Below, one piece after another: positions 9,563-20,253 of a stretch of DNA of 64,000 nucleotides. The position numbers were made by a program, and so were the translations under genes. The notes under the pieces were generated by a model. The model was given only the letters and a program-made list of their open reading frames with translations. It did not search any database and was not told where the DNA came from. Origin of the DNA: Nigrospora sphaerica. Its lineage: Eukaryota > Ascomycota > Sordariomycetes > Amphisphaeriales > Apiosporaceae. The stretch's first letter is position 1. Every line of letters begins with the position of its first letter. The DNA lies in the NCBI GenBank assembly GCA_018287875.1, contig JAGVVL010000015.1, positions 2,976,001 through 3,040,000 on the forward strand. The letters run 5' to 3'.

Positions 9563-12500
9563 GATGGCGACGGGCAGGAGGTACACCACGGGAGCATAGT
9601 GGTGCGCAAGGCGACGTCGAGACCAGGTGGTCGTCCCCTGGGGACCCTCGACTCAGCTGGGCGCCCGTCGCTTTCTCCTCGTCTTTCGGGCGCGATAAGA
9701 AGAAAGCCGGGGGTGCCGCGGGGGGCGAGATGATCCAAGAAAGAAGGCCAACGGAGAGGGCTTGAGGTGAGATGACGGGATCTCGTCGGGGCCTTGGAAC
9801 GAGGCTGGCGAGGGCCGAGGACGCGGGACACGGGGACACGGGCTCACGGGACACGGGACACAGGGGTTGGGTGAAGGTGGGGTCAAGCATCCACGAAAAG
9901 CAATGGGAAGGGACGTGGGCCAAGACAAAAACTGGCAGGCAAGGCTAGGACAGCGACTGGAAAGCAGCCCTTACTGGTTGCGGACCTCGAGGGGCAGAGA
10001 AGGTGCAGAGAGTACAAGGCTCAGCAATGCTCAGGACGCGTCCGGTTGATTGGTTTAGGCGGTGCGCGTGCGAATGACATCGCAAGTGCGGTCTGGTCTG
10101 GCAGTTGGGCTTTTTAGCTGCTCCTAGCCAAGTGGAGGGAACCATCTGATCCCACGCGATTGCAGTTATCTTGGGTTAGGTACCATTCGATGGATGGATG
10201 CCCAGCCAGCCTGGATTGAGTGCATAATTTACCTCTCTTTACCTTAGCTCTTCATTACTCACCCAGCCGCCTCTTTTCCTGTACTAGGTACTTTGCCTAC
10301 TCAAGGACATGTACTTACCTTAGGAAGCTCCTGAAGAGATGTCCCCAAACCCAGTGCCGGCTGGATGGGGAGGCAGAGTGTGGCAGAAGTACGTGGAAAC
10401 GGAAATACGAGGCGTGGCGTCATGCCGGGACTATGTACTCCGTAATCGTTTCTTCTTGTTCGCGACTCGGCTTCGGTGCTTGCTTGCTACCCACTTGCTG
10501 CCCTGCATGCGGCTATGAGACAAATACTCGACCTAGTTACCTACAAATCCATACTTCTTAGCAACCTTCCCACCTCACTGTTCCCGTTTCCTTTCATCGT
10601 TCATGTCTCGTCGGGCACTGAAAGTTGAGGCCTGATGCAAAGCAAGTGACTGGCACTCCACCAAAAAGGTAGCGAACTGCCCCATGCTGCGAAGCATGGA
10701 GGCCGTGGCAGAACTCCAGCCCCACTCCCAACTAGCCGGGTCATCGGTGGGGCTCGCGCGCTTATCTACCACTAGGTAGAGAGAAGTTCATCGCGCGCGG
10801 CTACCTTATCTGCGGCTTGCTAGGGCTGCGTATGCGCCACACGAGGGCAGCTTAGGTAAGTACAAGTACTCAGGGAAGTAGGTACATGATGAATACGTGA
10901 CGGGCTGCCCAGCATGGCGACCCCCCCGAGCCACCCCCTCCAAGGATGCCACACCTGCACAAGCAGGTTGCCATCCACTACAGTTATGTGTGTATGCGGC
11001 CGCCCGTCTCCAGGATCCACCGCTACCTCTTCGGGTACATCAATACCATATGCAGGTATTTTGGTTGTTCAATTTTCACTCGAGACCTGCTACCCGCTAC
11101 TACAGCCTTCTACCGCGAAGGAAGGGAAATGATCCACCTGCCAATGAACAAATTACTTACCTACTTTAGGTGCCTAGGAAAGTAGGTATACATCCATGCC
11201 TTGAGACGCACTCGGACGTTCACGGCCGGCAAAAGGCATCGGCCTGGCCATCGCAGCTTGGCCATGTCTGTCTAAAGATCAAAACCGAGTCATTACCGTA
11301 TGCCTGTCCGATGTACATAGCTACATAGGTAGGTAGAAGACAGGAGGCAGGTAACCTATGGACCGCTCCCTGGAAGGAGGTAGTGGAGCGGCAAGCCAAT
11401 GACATGGAGGAATAACAAGCATTCGGGTCGGTACAGTTACAATAGTTGCCGTTCACAGCTTCACTTTCTTCTCGCCATTCAGAAAACGCCCCTCGTCCGC
11501 TTGACTTGCTCTCCTCGCGCAGACCCTCGCGGTTCTCGGCAGTGGCAGCCTTCATGTGAGGGTGCGCAGTTGTATTCCGAAACGCACGCCTCGGCCTCTG
11601 CCTGCCAGCCAGTCATGTAGGCAGACGCGGGAGGAGACGCCCGCCAGGAGGGGGCCGTCAGGTCACTCCAATCCTTCTTACATCTTGGGAATGGATTCAA
11701 GCTGTCTTTACCAGCATCCGCTTCAACCGCTGGCCCATGAGCATAGCTAGATTCCCCGACGGCATCTTCATCGAGAAACCCTGCTTCCGTCGGGCGGCCG
11801 AGATGCAGACACGTTTGTTTGTTCCCCGCCTGCATCTGCAGACGAGAGGCCGACAGGAGGGCCGACCTCTCAGAGTGCTCCTCACCACGGGCACGCACGC
11901 CTTCTGCCTGCCTGATCTGATCTGGACGGCCACGCATGGGGCGCAGGACGGCGAGGAAGCTATGCCGCCTGTCCCTGGAAACTGACACTTGTACATTAGG
12001 CACATGTGCGTACGTTACACTGGCCGGCGGAAGAGCCATGTGTAGTCAGCCGTGACGTTGCGCATCCAGGGCGGGGCGCTGCCCAGCGTCGCATCCGGCG
12101 CATGTCAACCAAACCACGCACGCCGCCTGCCCGCCCGTTTTGGCCCCAGCCCTGCTGCGTTGTGACATCCCTTGTTGGCCCGCCCGCGGCCCAGTTCGGC
12201 TCGAACACCCCCGGTCTCAACCAGCATGGGCGTGTGTCGTTGGGCTGCCTAGGCGTCGGACATTTGCATCTGACCGCGGCTCGGGCCCAGCGGTTCCCGC
12301 GAGATGCTATCGTCGAGCAAGCAAACAAACCACCCGCTTTCGCCTTGAAGAAGGCATGTCTCGCCCGACGCGCCCGTGTCCAGTTGACGCTACCCATGGG
12401 TAGAGAGAAGTTGCGGGGCCCCGTGGTTGGATGGGTAATGGGGGACCCCGGCTCTGAGCGAACGGGACGCGCCCCCCGGTAGATATCCAGGCTGCCCTCT

Positions 12501-14653
12501 TTGGGCGGTTGTCTACTCGGCTTCCATGATTGCCGTGTACGGGAACCCGCCCCTCCATCCTCTCCGATGGCTGGAGCCTATGGTTCTGCACGGCTTCGTC
12601 CCCGGCACCTGTAACTTTCAAGAGGGGCCAATGGTGCCAACGCACATATCCAAGACCCGGAGTGGAGGTATGAAGGTCAGATACCAACAGGCCCCTTGGC
12701 TATAGTGCCCACGGGCTGTATCTTACGGAAAGGCTAGGCCCGAGGCCAACGACAACGTCTTCCCTTTTCAATGGTGCACGGGTTGGGTTGGTGAGGTCAA
12801 ATTGCATCGCTTCGTTAGTGATGACGCTGTGCGTACACGCCTCTGAGGTTACGGAACCCCGAGGCGAACCATGTCATAGGCTACAGTATCAAGGTGCCCG
12901 AAATTGTAATACATGGGGCCCCATGGCAATTGCGACGCCCGCCTACCTCACTTTTTCTGCCCGCTGTCGTCCTTCTTGCTAGGCACGTCCTGGTGCCACG
13001 TGGTGTCCGAACCGCTGCTCCTCTTTTCGTTGTTTCGAGCTGCTATCTGGGCACGCTTCGCGAACCCATCCTGCCACAGAGGTCAGCTCCGACGGGTGCC
13101 ACGGCTGAATGGCGCGGTATACTTCTTTAGGTCGCGTATTTGCAATCCTGTCGGCTGCTTTCTGGTCCATTGGGATGGGGTCGAGACCAAGAGTAGTCGC
13201 CGTGCTCGTGGCTACGGCAAAGGACAGGGCTAAGAACGCTGCAGATGCGCTGGCGAAGTCCAGCTCGGAAACGAGCACAGCGGACGGTGGCCTTTGGGAT
13301 CGGTCCTTAGGAGTGCCGCTGTCGCGAGAGGAAGGGGGGAGGGGGCTTTCTGTGACCTTTTGGGAGCAGGCAAGTGTTTCCGTGAAGAGGAGCTTGGGCA
13401 GATATAAAAGAGAACTGGCGTGGAGATTAGGAGTAGCCGCCGCTGCCCGCGGATTGACCTGCTGGCGAAATAAGCATCGCTGCTTCCATGATGCTGCCCA
13501 AGAGGAGGGCATCATCGCCTTCTTCGCGGGCCCATGCAAGGCACCCATGGAGGCGGGCAAGGGTGCGAGCAGCATAAGGCCGTCGATGTGAAGCGGATAC
13601 GACGATAGCCTCCGACGGCCAGCGTGATTCCTCCAATGGCATCGAGACATGGGCGCGAGGCCGCAGCGGTGCCCGACAACCACACACTTTTTAATCCGTG
13701 TGTGGGCCGCGGGGTTTTTGGCATCGTGGCCGTTGTGTTCGAGTCTTCGTCGGGCCCTCGTAGTCCCAGTGGGCAACCGGGTGGACATGTAGGGCGGGCA
13801 GATATTGAGCTGGTGCTACCCAGAAGTCGCTTTCCCGGCCGGGGTGTTGGGCTGCCAGGCACTTGTGACCGCCCTACTGACATCACGGGTCGATGTCTAT
13901 CTGCAAGATGCTCTTTGCTGTCCGGGTGGGTGTCAATAACGACTCCCGCATTGGTGACCAGGTCGCCAGAGAGCCCGATCAAAGACATCGCAACACCGTA
14001 CGACGCGAGCTGCTGGCTGGGACAATATGACTGATTGGCAGAGCAAACTCTCGGCAACCCACGCGAAAGACGAGGTGTAGTTCTGCAAACAGGCTGCGTG
14101 TATGGCAGGCTGAGTAGGGAAAGCAAGGGCGGCGATCGCGGGTACCCAAGGTAAACGACAGCAGCCTGCCAGTTTGCCAAGGTGGCCCGGGGACACCCCT
14201 TCGCCCGTCGTGGCCCAGTATCCCGCCATGTATGCGGCAGCACCCTGATCGGAAACAATGTGCCCATCGTTCGCCTGTCGATCACTCCTCCAGAGGCCGG
14301 CTCGCTTAGGTGGCATGGGCAGCCAGATAGACCGCCAGCATCCAGGCCACGGTACGTTGGGCAGTCAGTCCTGTGCCGAGTCCATATCGGTCTGTACGCG
14401 GCGGTCATGGCCGCCGAAGAAGGCCGCCCGCACGCGCACGAGTGGGTTTTCCGCCTCTACGAACACACCTTGACTGGAGGACACGGCGGTGCGTGGCACG
14501 CGCAAGCACTATGGCGAAAATGTTTATTGGATCCCGCAGGCCGTCGTGGCTCTCGACTGGGCCAGTGCATCAATCGTGAAATCGTTATCCATTTATGAGG
14601 CCGCGAGTACGGCGCGGGCCCAAAGGCCTATAGGTAGCGAGCGAGCGGGCGAC
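9563..14653. other. 5.1-kb gene-poor intergenic region
   Basis: VAC14 promoter at the left and the 3' flank of the desaturase at the right, with no ORF in between that shows a recognisable domain or a plausible exon chain. ORFs of up to about 300 codons-worth on either strand overlap each other and have skewed, Arg/Pro/Ser-rich compositions typical of chance frames. At about 10.15-11.35 kb there are many TAGGTA/TACCTA words and one TACTCCGTA. A G-rich run lies at about 9384-9401. No tRNA found. Confidence 0.55.
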
Positions 14654-16396
14654 TCAATGGCTGTGAAGAGGGTCTTCGCTGTGGGCGAGCACGTCGCGGC
14701 ACTTGGCCAAGATGGCCGCCTGCCGGGACACTTGGCCGAGCCGGCCGAGGACCTCCTGGTTCCCGCCCACGAATCCGTACAGCGCATAGGGGATGCCCAC
14801 CTCGTTGCAGAACTCTTGCACGAGCTTCTGGGTCTGGCGCAGATTGTGCCGCGGGATGCGGGGGTACAGGTGGTGGATGACTTGGAACTGCAGGCCGCCG
14901 TGAAAGAAGTCGAGCCACTGCGGGCAGTCAACGTCCATGGTCGTGCGCAGCATTTTCTGGGGAAAGGACTCGTGCGGCCCCAGGTCCGAGGTGCTCATGC
15001 CGAAATGCGAAAGGGTGATCTGCACGTGCAGGGGCATGGCGGCCATGTGACTGATCATGACGAAGACGAAGCGATCCCAGCCGGTCGGGATGGACTTGTA
15101 GACGACGCCGTAGCCGAACCAGTACCAGAAAAAGACCTGGCCGACAAGCTCGAGCCACCGGTGCCACCACGCGGGGCCCTTGCTAGGAGCCTGGCCGGAC
15201 AACAGGTACTCCCAGGACAAACGGTACAGGTTGAAGCGGCCAAAGGTAAGCAGGACGTAGTACGTATACTTCTGGAACGGGATCAGGAACTTGGCTACGG
15301 CATCGTACTCCATGACGCGGTCGTAGTACGTCGACCGGAGGCTGCCAAGGAGTCGATGTGATATGGCAAAGAATGGCAAGTGCTCAATATCCGGGTCATG
15401 CTCGGGCGAGTTGGTCACGATGTGGTGCACGTTGTGGTTCCGCTTCCACCAGCCAATAGACAGGCCACCGAGGAAGTCGGCGACGATGATACCGATGGCG
15501 GTGTCGACGTGGAAGTTGTGGGTGATGCCCATGTGGCCAGCGTCATGGGCGGTGAAGACCAGTTGGTGCCACAAGCAGCCCAAGGACAAGGCGCTCGGCG
15601 CATACCACCCCCAGTGCAGGAACAGCACGAAGAGCCCGAAGAGCAGGCTGTAGCGCGACGCCTCGACGGCGTAGGCTCCGTAGTTGCACTGGTACAGGCC
15701 CTCCTTCTTGATCCTCTCGTCCAGGGCACGGTACTTGCGCACAATGTTGTCTTGGGTGGCAAAGTCGAGAGCAGGGTACTTGTCCAGGTCCAGGCTGATC
15801 TCCCTCCTGGTTTCGGCGTCCATGTACGACATCTTGGTGTGCACGGCCTCCGGGGCGGGGACGGGCGAGGGAGGAGGCGAGTCTGCACGGCGGCGGTGAC
15901 GGAGGGTCGCCTCATCCGTATCGAAGACGGGCGAAGGGTCGCGAGAAGTGGATTGGCTGGTAGTCGAGGCGCCAGCCGACTCCAGAGGTGACTCCAACAC
16001 GTCGGCTTCAACTTGGTCGCCGCCGTCATTGGCGCAGGGGAGCCTGAACTTGCCTCCCTGGATGGGCGGTACAAAGTTGGTCCATCTGCCCTCGATCCTC
16101 CCGATGCGGTAGCGGTTCATCTGTTCTTTCGCCTCGGGCGAATGCAGCCTGGAAGACAGGACAGGCATCAGTAAGGGTTAATGTGAACAGGGGAAAGGGG
16201 GTTGGACTTACACCGTGACTTCATCGGTGGCGTCTCTCCCAACCATGTGTAGGATGGCCTTGTCACCACCCGGGTGGTACGGTAGCCACGGGTCGGCCTT
16301 GAGGACATATTGGTCGAGAATGAAGATCTTCTTCCCCTCGGCTATCATGCCCTCGATCTGCCGCCGGGACAGCACAGCGTAGGATTTGGGTGCCAT
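14654..16396 (-). CDS. Cytochrome b5-fused fatty acid desaturase (delta-8 sphingolipid desaturase type)
   Basis: ER membrane front-end desaturase, most likely acting on the long-chain base of ceramides (delta-8 unsaturation of fungal glucosylceramide). Exon 1 is 16396-16212 and exon 2 is 16148-14654, with a GTAAGT...CAG intron; 1680 nt give 559 residues. The N-terminal cytochrome b5 domain carries the haem motif HPGG at 41-44. The three histidine boxes are HDAGH (263-267), HNVHH (300-304) and QVIHH (484-488). Gln in the third box is the hallmark of front-end/sphingolipid desaturases. A polar linker (residues about 90-165) separates the b5 domain from the membrane part. Acyl delta-6 specificity cannot be excluded from sequence, but fungal proteins of this length and linker are usually the sphingolipid enzyme. 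Confidence 0.88.
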
Positions 16397-17646
16397 CGTA
16401 TCGGCGCGGTGGGTGGTGGGCGGGTGTGTGTGTGTGTTGGTGTAGGTGTAGGTGTCGAGCCAAAGGGGGGGTGTAGGCGGGACGTGGGCGTTGCTGCTTC
16501 TTCACACGCCCACAAACTCTGGTGGGAGCAATGCGCGTATAGCTCAAGTATGCACACAGGGGCGCCAGTGAGGAAGGGAACCAAATACTGGAAGCAAGTA
16601 AGTGATGACGACTTTCCGTACAAAGCCAATCGGGAGCAGAATGCGGCTATGTTGTTGCAGAGCAGCAGTGGCGGCGGCACTCGGCTTATTTGGCAACGGT
16701 GGTTCTATAGCACTGGAAGTTAGATACATGTTTTTTATCCCATGAGAGAGGTCCGTTCCAGAACGCCATCGGGACGGACCCATGCCAGACCCCGACCTTG
16801 ACCCAGAAGGCGGGACAAAGAGGAGGAGACATGGACAGTTGAGTTGCTGGGTTGGCTAGGACCATCGCGTCGCCGCCTATCATCCGCCCATCTTGTCCAC
16901 GACGGGGAGAAGGCCACGCTGCGCTCCCTGCATTAGTCGCTCCATATCGTAAGTTATACATGGGTACATGCATTATGCATATAAGCCGGCGGCTTTTGTG
17001 CACATTCTCTTAAGCGGTAGGATCATGGCACCCACAATACGTTGTACGCCCCACGGAGGTACTTCCCGCCAGGCCGCCCGCCGTGCAACTTCTCGAATGC
17101 GCAGCGCCCCTTGTCAAAGAGGTCGGCTTAAGACAGCAACACCACTTCCGACCGCCGCCGGCATGACTCTTAATCATGCCCGCGGAGGCCGAGCCCGGCG
17201 GCGGTGGCCGCTTGGAACGAATGGATTGCTCTCCCGGAATTCGTGAGAGGCAATCTCATGCTCACCTGCGGCTACCAGAGGCGTGCTCGCCAGAGGCTCG
17301 TGTGCTTGGGTCCAGTTTGCTCCTCGCTGCGAGGCGAGGATCCCGTATCTCACAAGAACACATGAGAGATAGGGTCCGTGAGGTGACAGCCGGGGGAAAA
17401 CACCACCCACATCCTGTTGGTTGCCGTGCTGTTGGTTTCGCCCGGGTTACTCACACCTGTCAGAGACGGACGACAGTGACTCCCCCGCCACCAACCCCAC
17501 GCAACACGCATATCTATCTGCCCAGAATGCCATGCCTCGTTGTCAAGCCCTGGAAGGCCGTAGACACCATACGGGTTTACGACCTCCCCCGTTCCCCCTC
17601 CCCAACGCTGGCACATCCCGGCGTACTACCGGTTGCTTCCAGCTCT
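16397..17646. other. Intergenic, upstream of the desaturase and the small spliced ORF
   Basis: Probably contains the desaturase promoter, with a CA/GT-rich stretch at about 16415-16460. The right part (17.4-17.65 kb) is pyrimidine-rich and could be the leader of the small gene at 17647. Nothing else recognised. Confidence 0.5.
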
Positions 17647-17863
17647 ATGGCGTACAACTATGGACACATCTACGGCGGCTATATCGCGGGCAGCCATGTC
17701 TACGGCCACGGTGGCTTTATCAACCAGAGCCAGGCAATGCAAATGGCAGGCGGCCCGGCCGGATACCCAAGCCGTGAGTGCGGAGTGACATGTCGACAAC
17801 GATTGAACTAATACCCCGATAGCTCAACAGGGACCCCAAGTAAACAATCCGCTCATGATGTAA
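17647..17863 (+). CDS. Putative 55-residue spliced Gly/Tyr-rich protein, function unknown
   Basis: I do not recognise this protein. Exon 1 is 17647-17773 and exon 2 is 17823-17863. The 49-nt intron has a GTGAGT donor, an AACTAAT branch-like site and a TAG acceptor. 127+41 nt give 55 residues. It begins MAYNYGHIYGGYIAGSHVYG, continues HGGFINQSQAMQMAGGPAGY and ends PQVNNPLMM. It has no signal peptide and no cysteine, and is rich in Gly, Tyr and Gln. The other frames through the same exon are Pro/Ser/Arg-rich, as expected for antisense or shifted frames. The final ATGATGTAAGCC could itself be a donor leading to Gln/Pro-rich sequence near 18000, so the 3' end is uncertain. Support is splice-signal fit and composition only. 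Confidence 0.42.
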
Positions 17864-18878
17864 GCCCTCTCCTCGAGATGCATATCAGAGGGAAAAGGCC
17901 GGCTGCAAATCCGATTCTCAACCCGGCTCCTACCACCACCGTACCACACTTATCGTTTCCCCCGGTCGTAACGACAAGCTGACGGCCCGAGTCTCTCCCA
18001 GTACCAACAGTGGCCTGCTGGTGCTTGGCCACCACATCAACTGCACCCGGGCGGGAATTTCCATAGCTGGCAGCAGGTGTCCTCTGTGTGGTGGACTGGA
18101 CCCGCGAGACGTGGCGCTGTACGGCAGGCTCCCGGATGACTATAGCACAGTCAACGCGCCGCTTGGCTATGTCAGTGGAGCAGTGGCCGGGTTGCAATGG
18201 GTGCCGCACTTGCCTGACGGGTGGCCCCGTGGCGGCGGCAGAGTCAATGGCGCCGTGGCACCTGTTGATTCCGTAGGTGCTTCCCCGGCCGGTGCCGTGG
18301 CCTCGGCTCATTTCTTCTTCCGGTAGACAATTTGCAGATAGGCCGCCGTATTGGGTGCCGCTTGGATACCACGAACCTGCCCAAGGCTTACCTAGTAGTT
18401 TGATTCCTTGCATACATCAGAGAGTGATCACCGTCCATTTCCGTCTTAAGCAGCCCGTAGAGGGGCATGTGCATCCCCACGGTCGACCGAAAAGGGACCT
18501 CACCGAGCCCGAGGAACAGTGGCCAGAATGAGCCGCGTGCCGCCGGGCTGAGTCTTGAATGGCGGGCTCACCAACCCCGAGGCCGAGATGCGGACATGAA
18601 GCCCAGGTACCGAACGAGTGGGTTCCAGCCTTTTGCCGTGGACGGAGCGGAATAGGTTGCTACTGTGCGCAACCTTACTCGGGCGGGCATGGAAGCGGCC
18701 CAGCGCGGCGGGGGCACGGGCGCTAGCGTAGCATTAATCCGGACCTACCAATTGCCCAGATCCATCCCTGCCACGGCGGCTTTGTCAAAAAAAGATTCAA
18801 GATCGCACTCGACTCACGGGACCGACGACGAGCTAGCTAGTGATACACTGCCGCCGCAGCCACCGCCGCCGCCGCTGC

Positions 18879-18921
<43 letters not shown>

Positions 18922-19134
18922 CTTCCGCCCACGAGAAAATCACGCGACGCGGTCCGGGACCGGGGCACGAATCAGCCGCAAAACGAATAGCAGCCGCTCC
19001 AGCAGCATTAGCGGTACCGCAGTCGGTAGCAACTGCCCCCCCACAAAGGCTTTCTCCCCTCCAAGCTCTCGAGAACCTCGCCATCGCCTTCCCACAGTAC
19101 ACGACGAGCCGGCAACCACGCGCATCTGGCAAGT
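17864..19134. other. Intergenic with possible extra exons, then the uS17m leader
   Basis: An open frame from about 18000 to 18326 could be a further exon of the small upstream gene, but I cannot fix acceptors. From about 18660 the sequence looks like the promoter and 5' leader of the mitochondrial uS17 gene, including GCC- and GAC-type triplet repeats. Confidence 0.4.
18880..18921. repeat. (GAC)14 trinucleotide repeat
   Basis: Fourteen perfect GAC units, preceded by imperfect CCG/GCC units (about 18849-18879). It lies about 215 bases upstream of the uS17m start, so probably in its leader or promoter. ORFs of poly-Arg or poly-Thr here are repeat translations. Confidence 0.9.
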
Positions 19135-19839
19135 ATGAACAAGGCTGTCCAATCCATCACCGAGGCCGCCGCGAGCGGCCTTGGCAAAACCGGTCGCAAG
19201 TACAATGGCTCCTGGACCGGCGTCGTGGTGTCGGCGGGCAAGATGGAAAAGACGGTTAAGGTGCAGCTCTGGGACCGGGAGTGGAACAAACATGTGCAGA
19301 AGGTGAGAAGACGACCATGGTAGAGGGCAAGGAGAGGTTAGGGGGACGCGGGAGTGGTCAACGCCGCCAACCCTCGCCTTTCCCCACGACCCCTCCTCCC
19401 CCACTTCCTGATAGAGAGTGAGAGAGTGAGAGAGGCTGACGATGCGGCCGCCGCGCCGGACCAGTACTTCAACAAACGCAACTACATCATGGTGCACGAC
19501 CCCAACAACTCGATACGCCAGGGCGACGTGATCTCCATCGCCGGCGGGTGGCGCACCTCGACGTCGAAACGTCATGTGGTGCGGCACATCATCGCGCCCT
19601 ACGGCGAGCCCATCGAGGCCCGCCCGCCCGTGCCGAACGAGGACGAGCTCAAGGCTGCGTACCTCGCCGAGCGCGTGGAGAAGCTGAAACGCCGGTACGC
19701 CGCCCAGGAAACCGCCCGGGAGGCTCGTCTGGCCGAGCGCGCCGCCCGGGAGGCGCGGCGGGCCGCCAAGCTGGCTCAGCAGCAGGCCGCCGCAGGCCAG
19801 CAGCCCGCCCCGCAGGCCAGCATCGACGACGTGGACTAA
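19135..19839 (+). CDS. Mitochondrial small-subunit ribosomal protein uS17m
   Basis: uS17 binds 16S-type rRNA early in small-subunit assembly; the C-terminally extended fungal form works in mitochondria. Exon 1 is 19135-19302, donor GTGAGA after KHVQK. Exon 2 is 19465-19839, entered after GACCAG with a GCTGAC branch site upstream. 168+375 nt give 180 residues. The core is TGVVVSAGKMEKTVKVQLWD followed by YFNKRNYIMVHDPNNSIRQG and DVISIAGGWRTSTSKRHVV, the OB-fold of S17. The C-terminal third is a charged Ala/Arg/Glu helix (LAERAAREARRAAKLAQQQ), common in fungal mitochondrial S17. A GAGAGTGA stretch just before exon 2 stays in the intron. Confidence 0.92.
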
Positions 19840-20253
19840 GCCTCCTACGGTCGGTGGAGGTCCGAGGGGGGAAACGGGCGGTCGAGGCGAGCAGTGCCGA
19901 CGAGCACCGCGTCGCCGGCGTCTCTCGAGATGCGTACGAAGCAGTGGTGAGCGGCTGCAAACAAGTACCAGTGTATATACCATTCCCCATGTACCATATT
20001 GTAAAGCGGCAGCTGAAGAAGGGCCAAAGCCCAGTGCAACGAAACCCAGGGATCCGTCTGTTTTGAATGTCTTCACCGAGCCCCTTACCGAGTGTTACTG
20101 CTCCTTCGCCTTGGCCCTCCGAGCAGTACGCTGCCAGCGTGGAAAATCATAAGACGCCGCTAAAAAGCACCGCCCTGTATTTTCCTATTGTATCCATGGC
20201 ATCGTCAGCTCGTCTCCGTAAATCTTTTGTACCGCGTACGCATCCCCGCGCCT
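19840..20253. other. Convergent 3' region between uS17m and the AAA ATPase
   Basis: 414 bases holding the two 3' untranslated regions. AT-richer stretches near 19975-20000 and 20150-20185 may carry polyadenylation signals. No gene seen. Confidence 0.5.

Noticed and set aside
12180..12215. GTTCGAGCC T-loop-like sequence on the minus strand
   Set aside because: The flanking five bases on each side do not pair and no A-box is present.
12979..14408. Overlapping 269- and 298-codon minus-strand ORFs in the VAC14-desaturase gap
   Set aside because: No domain, skewed composition, overlapping each other and plus-strand ORFs; not listed as genes.
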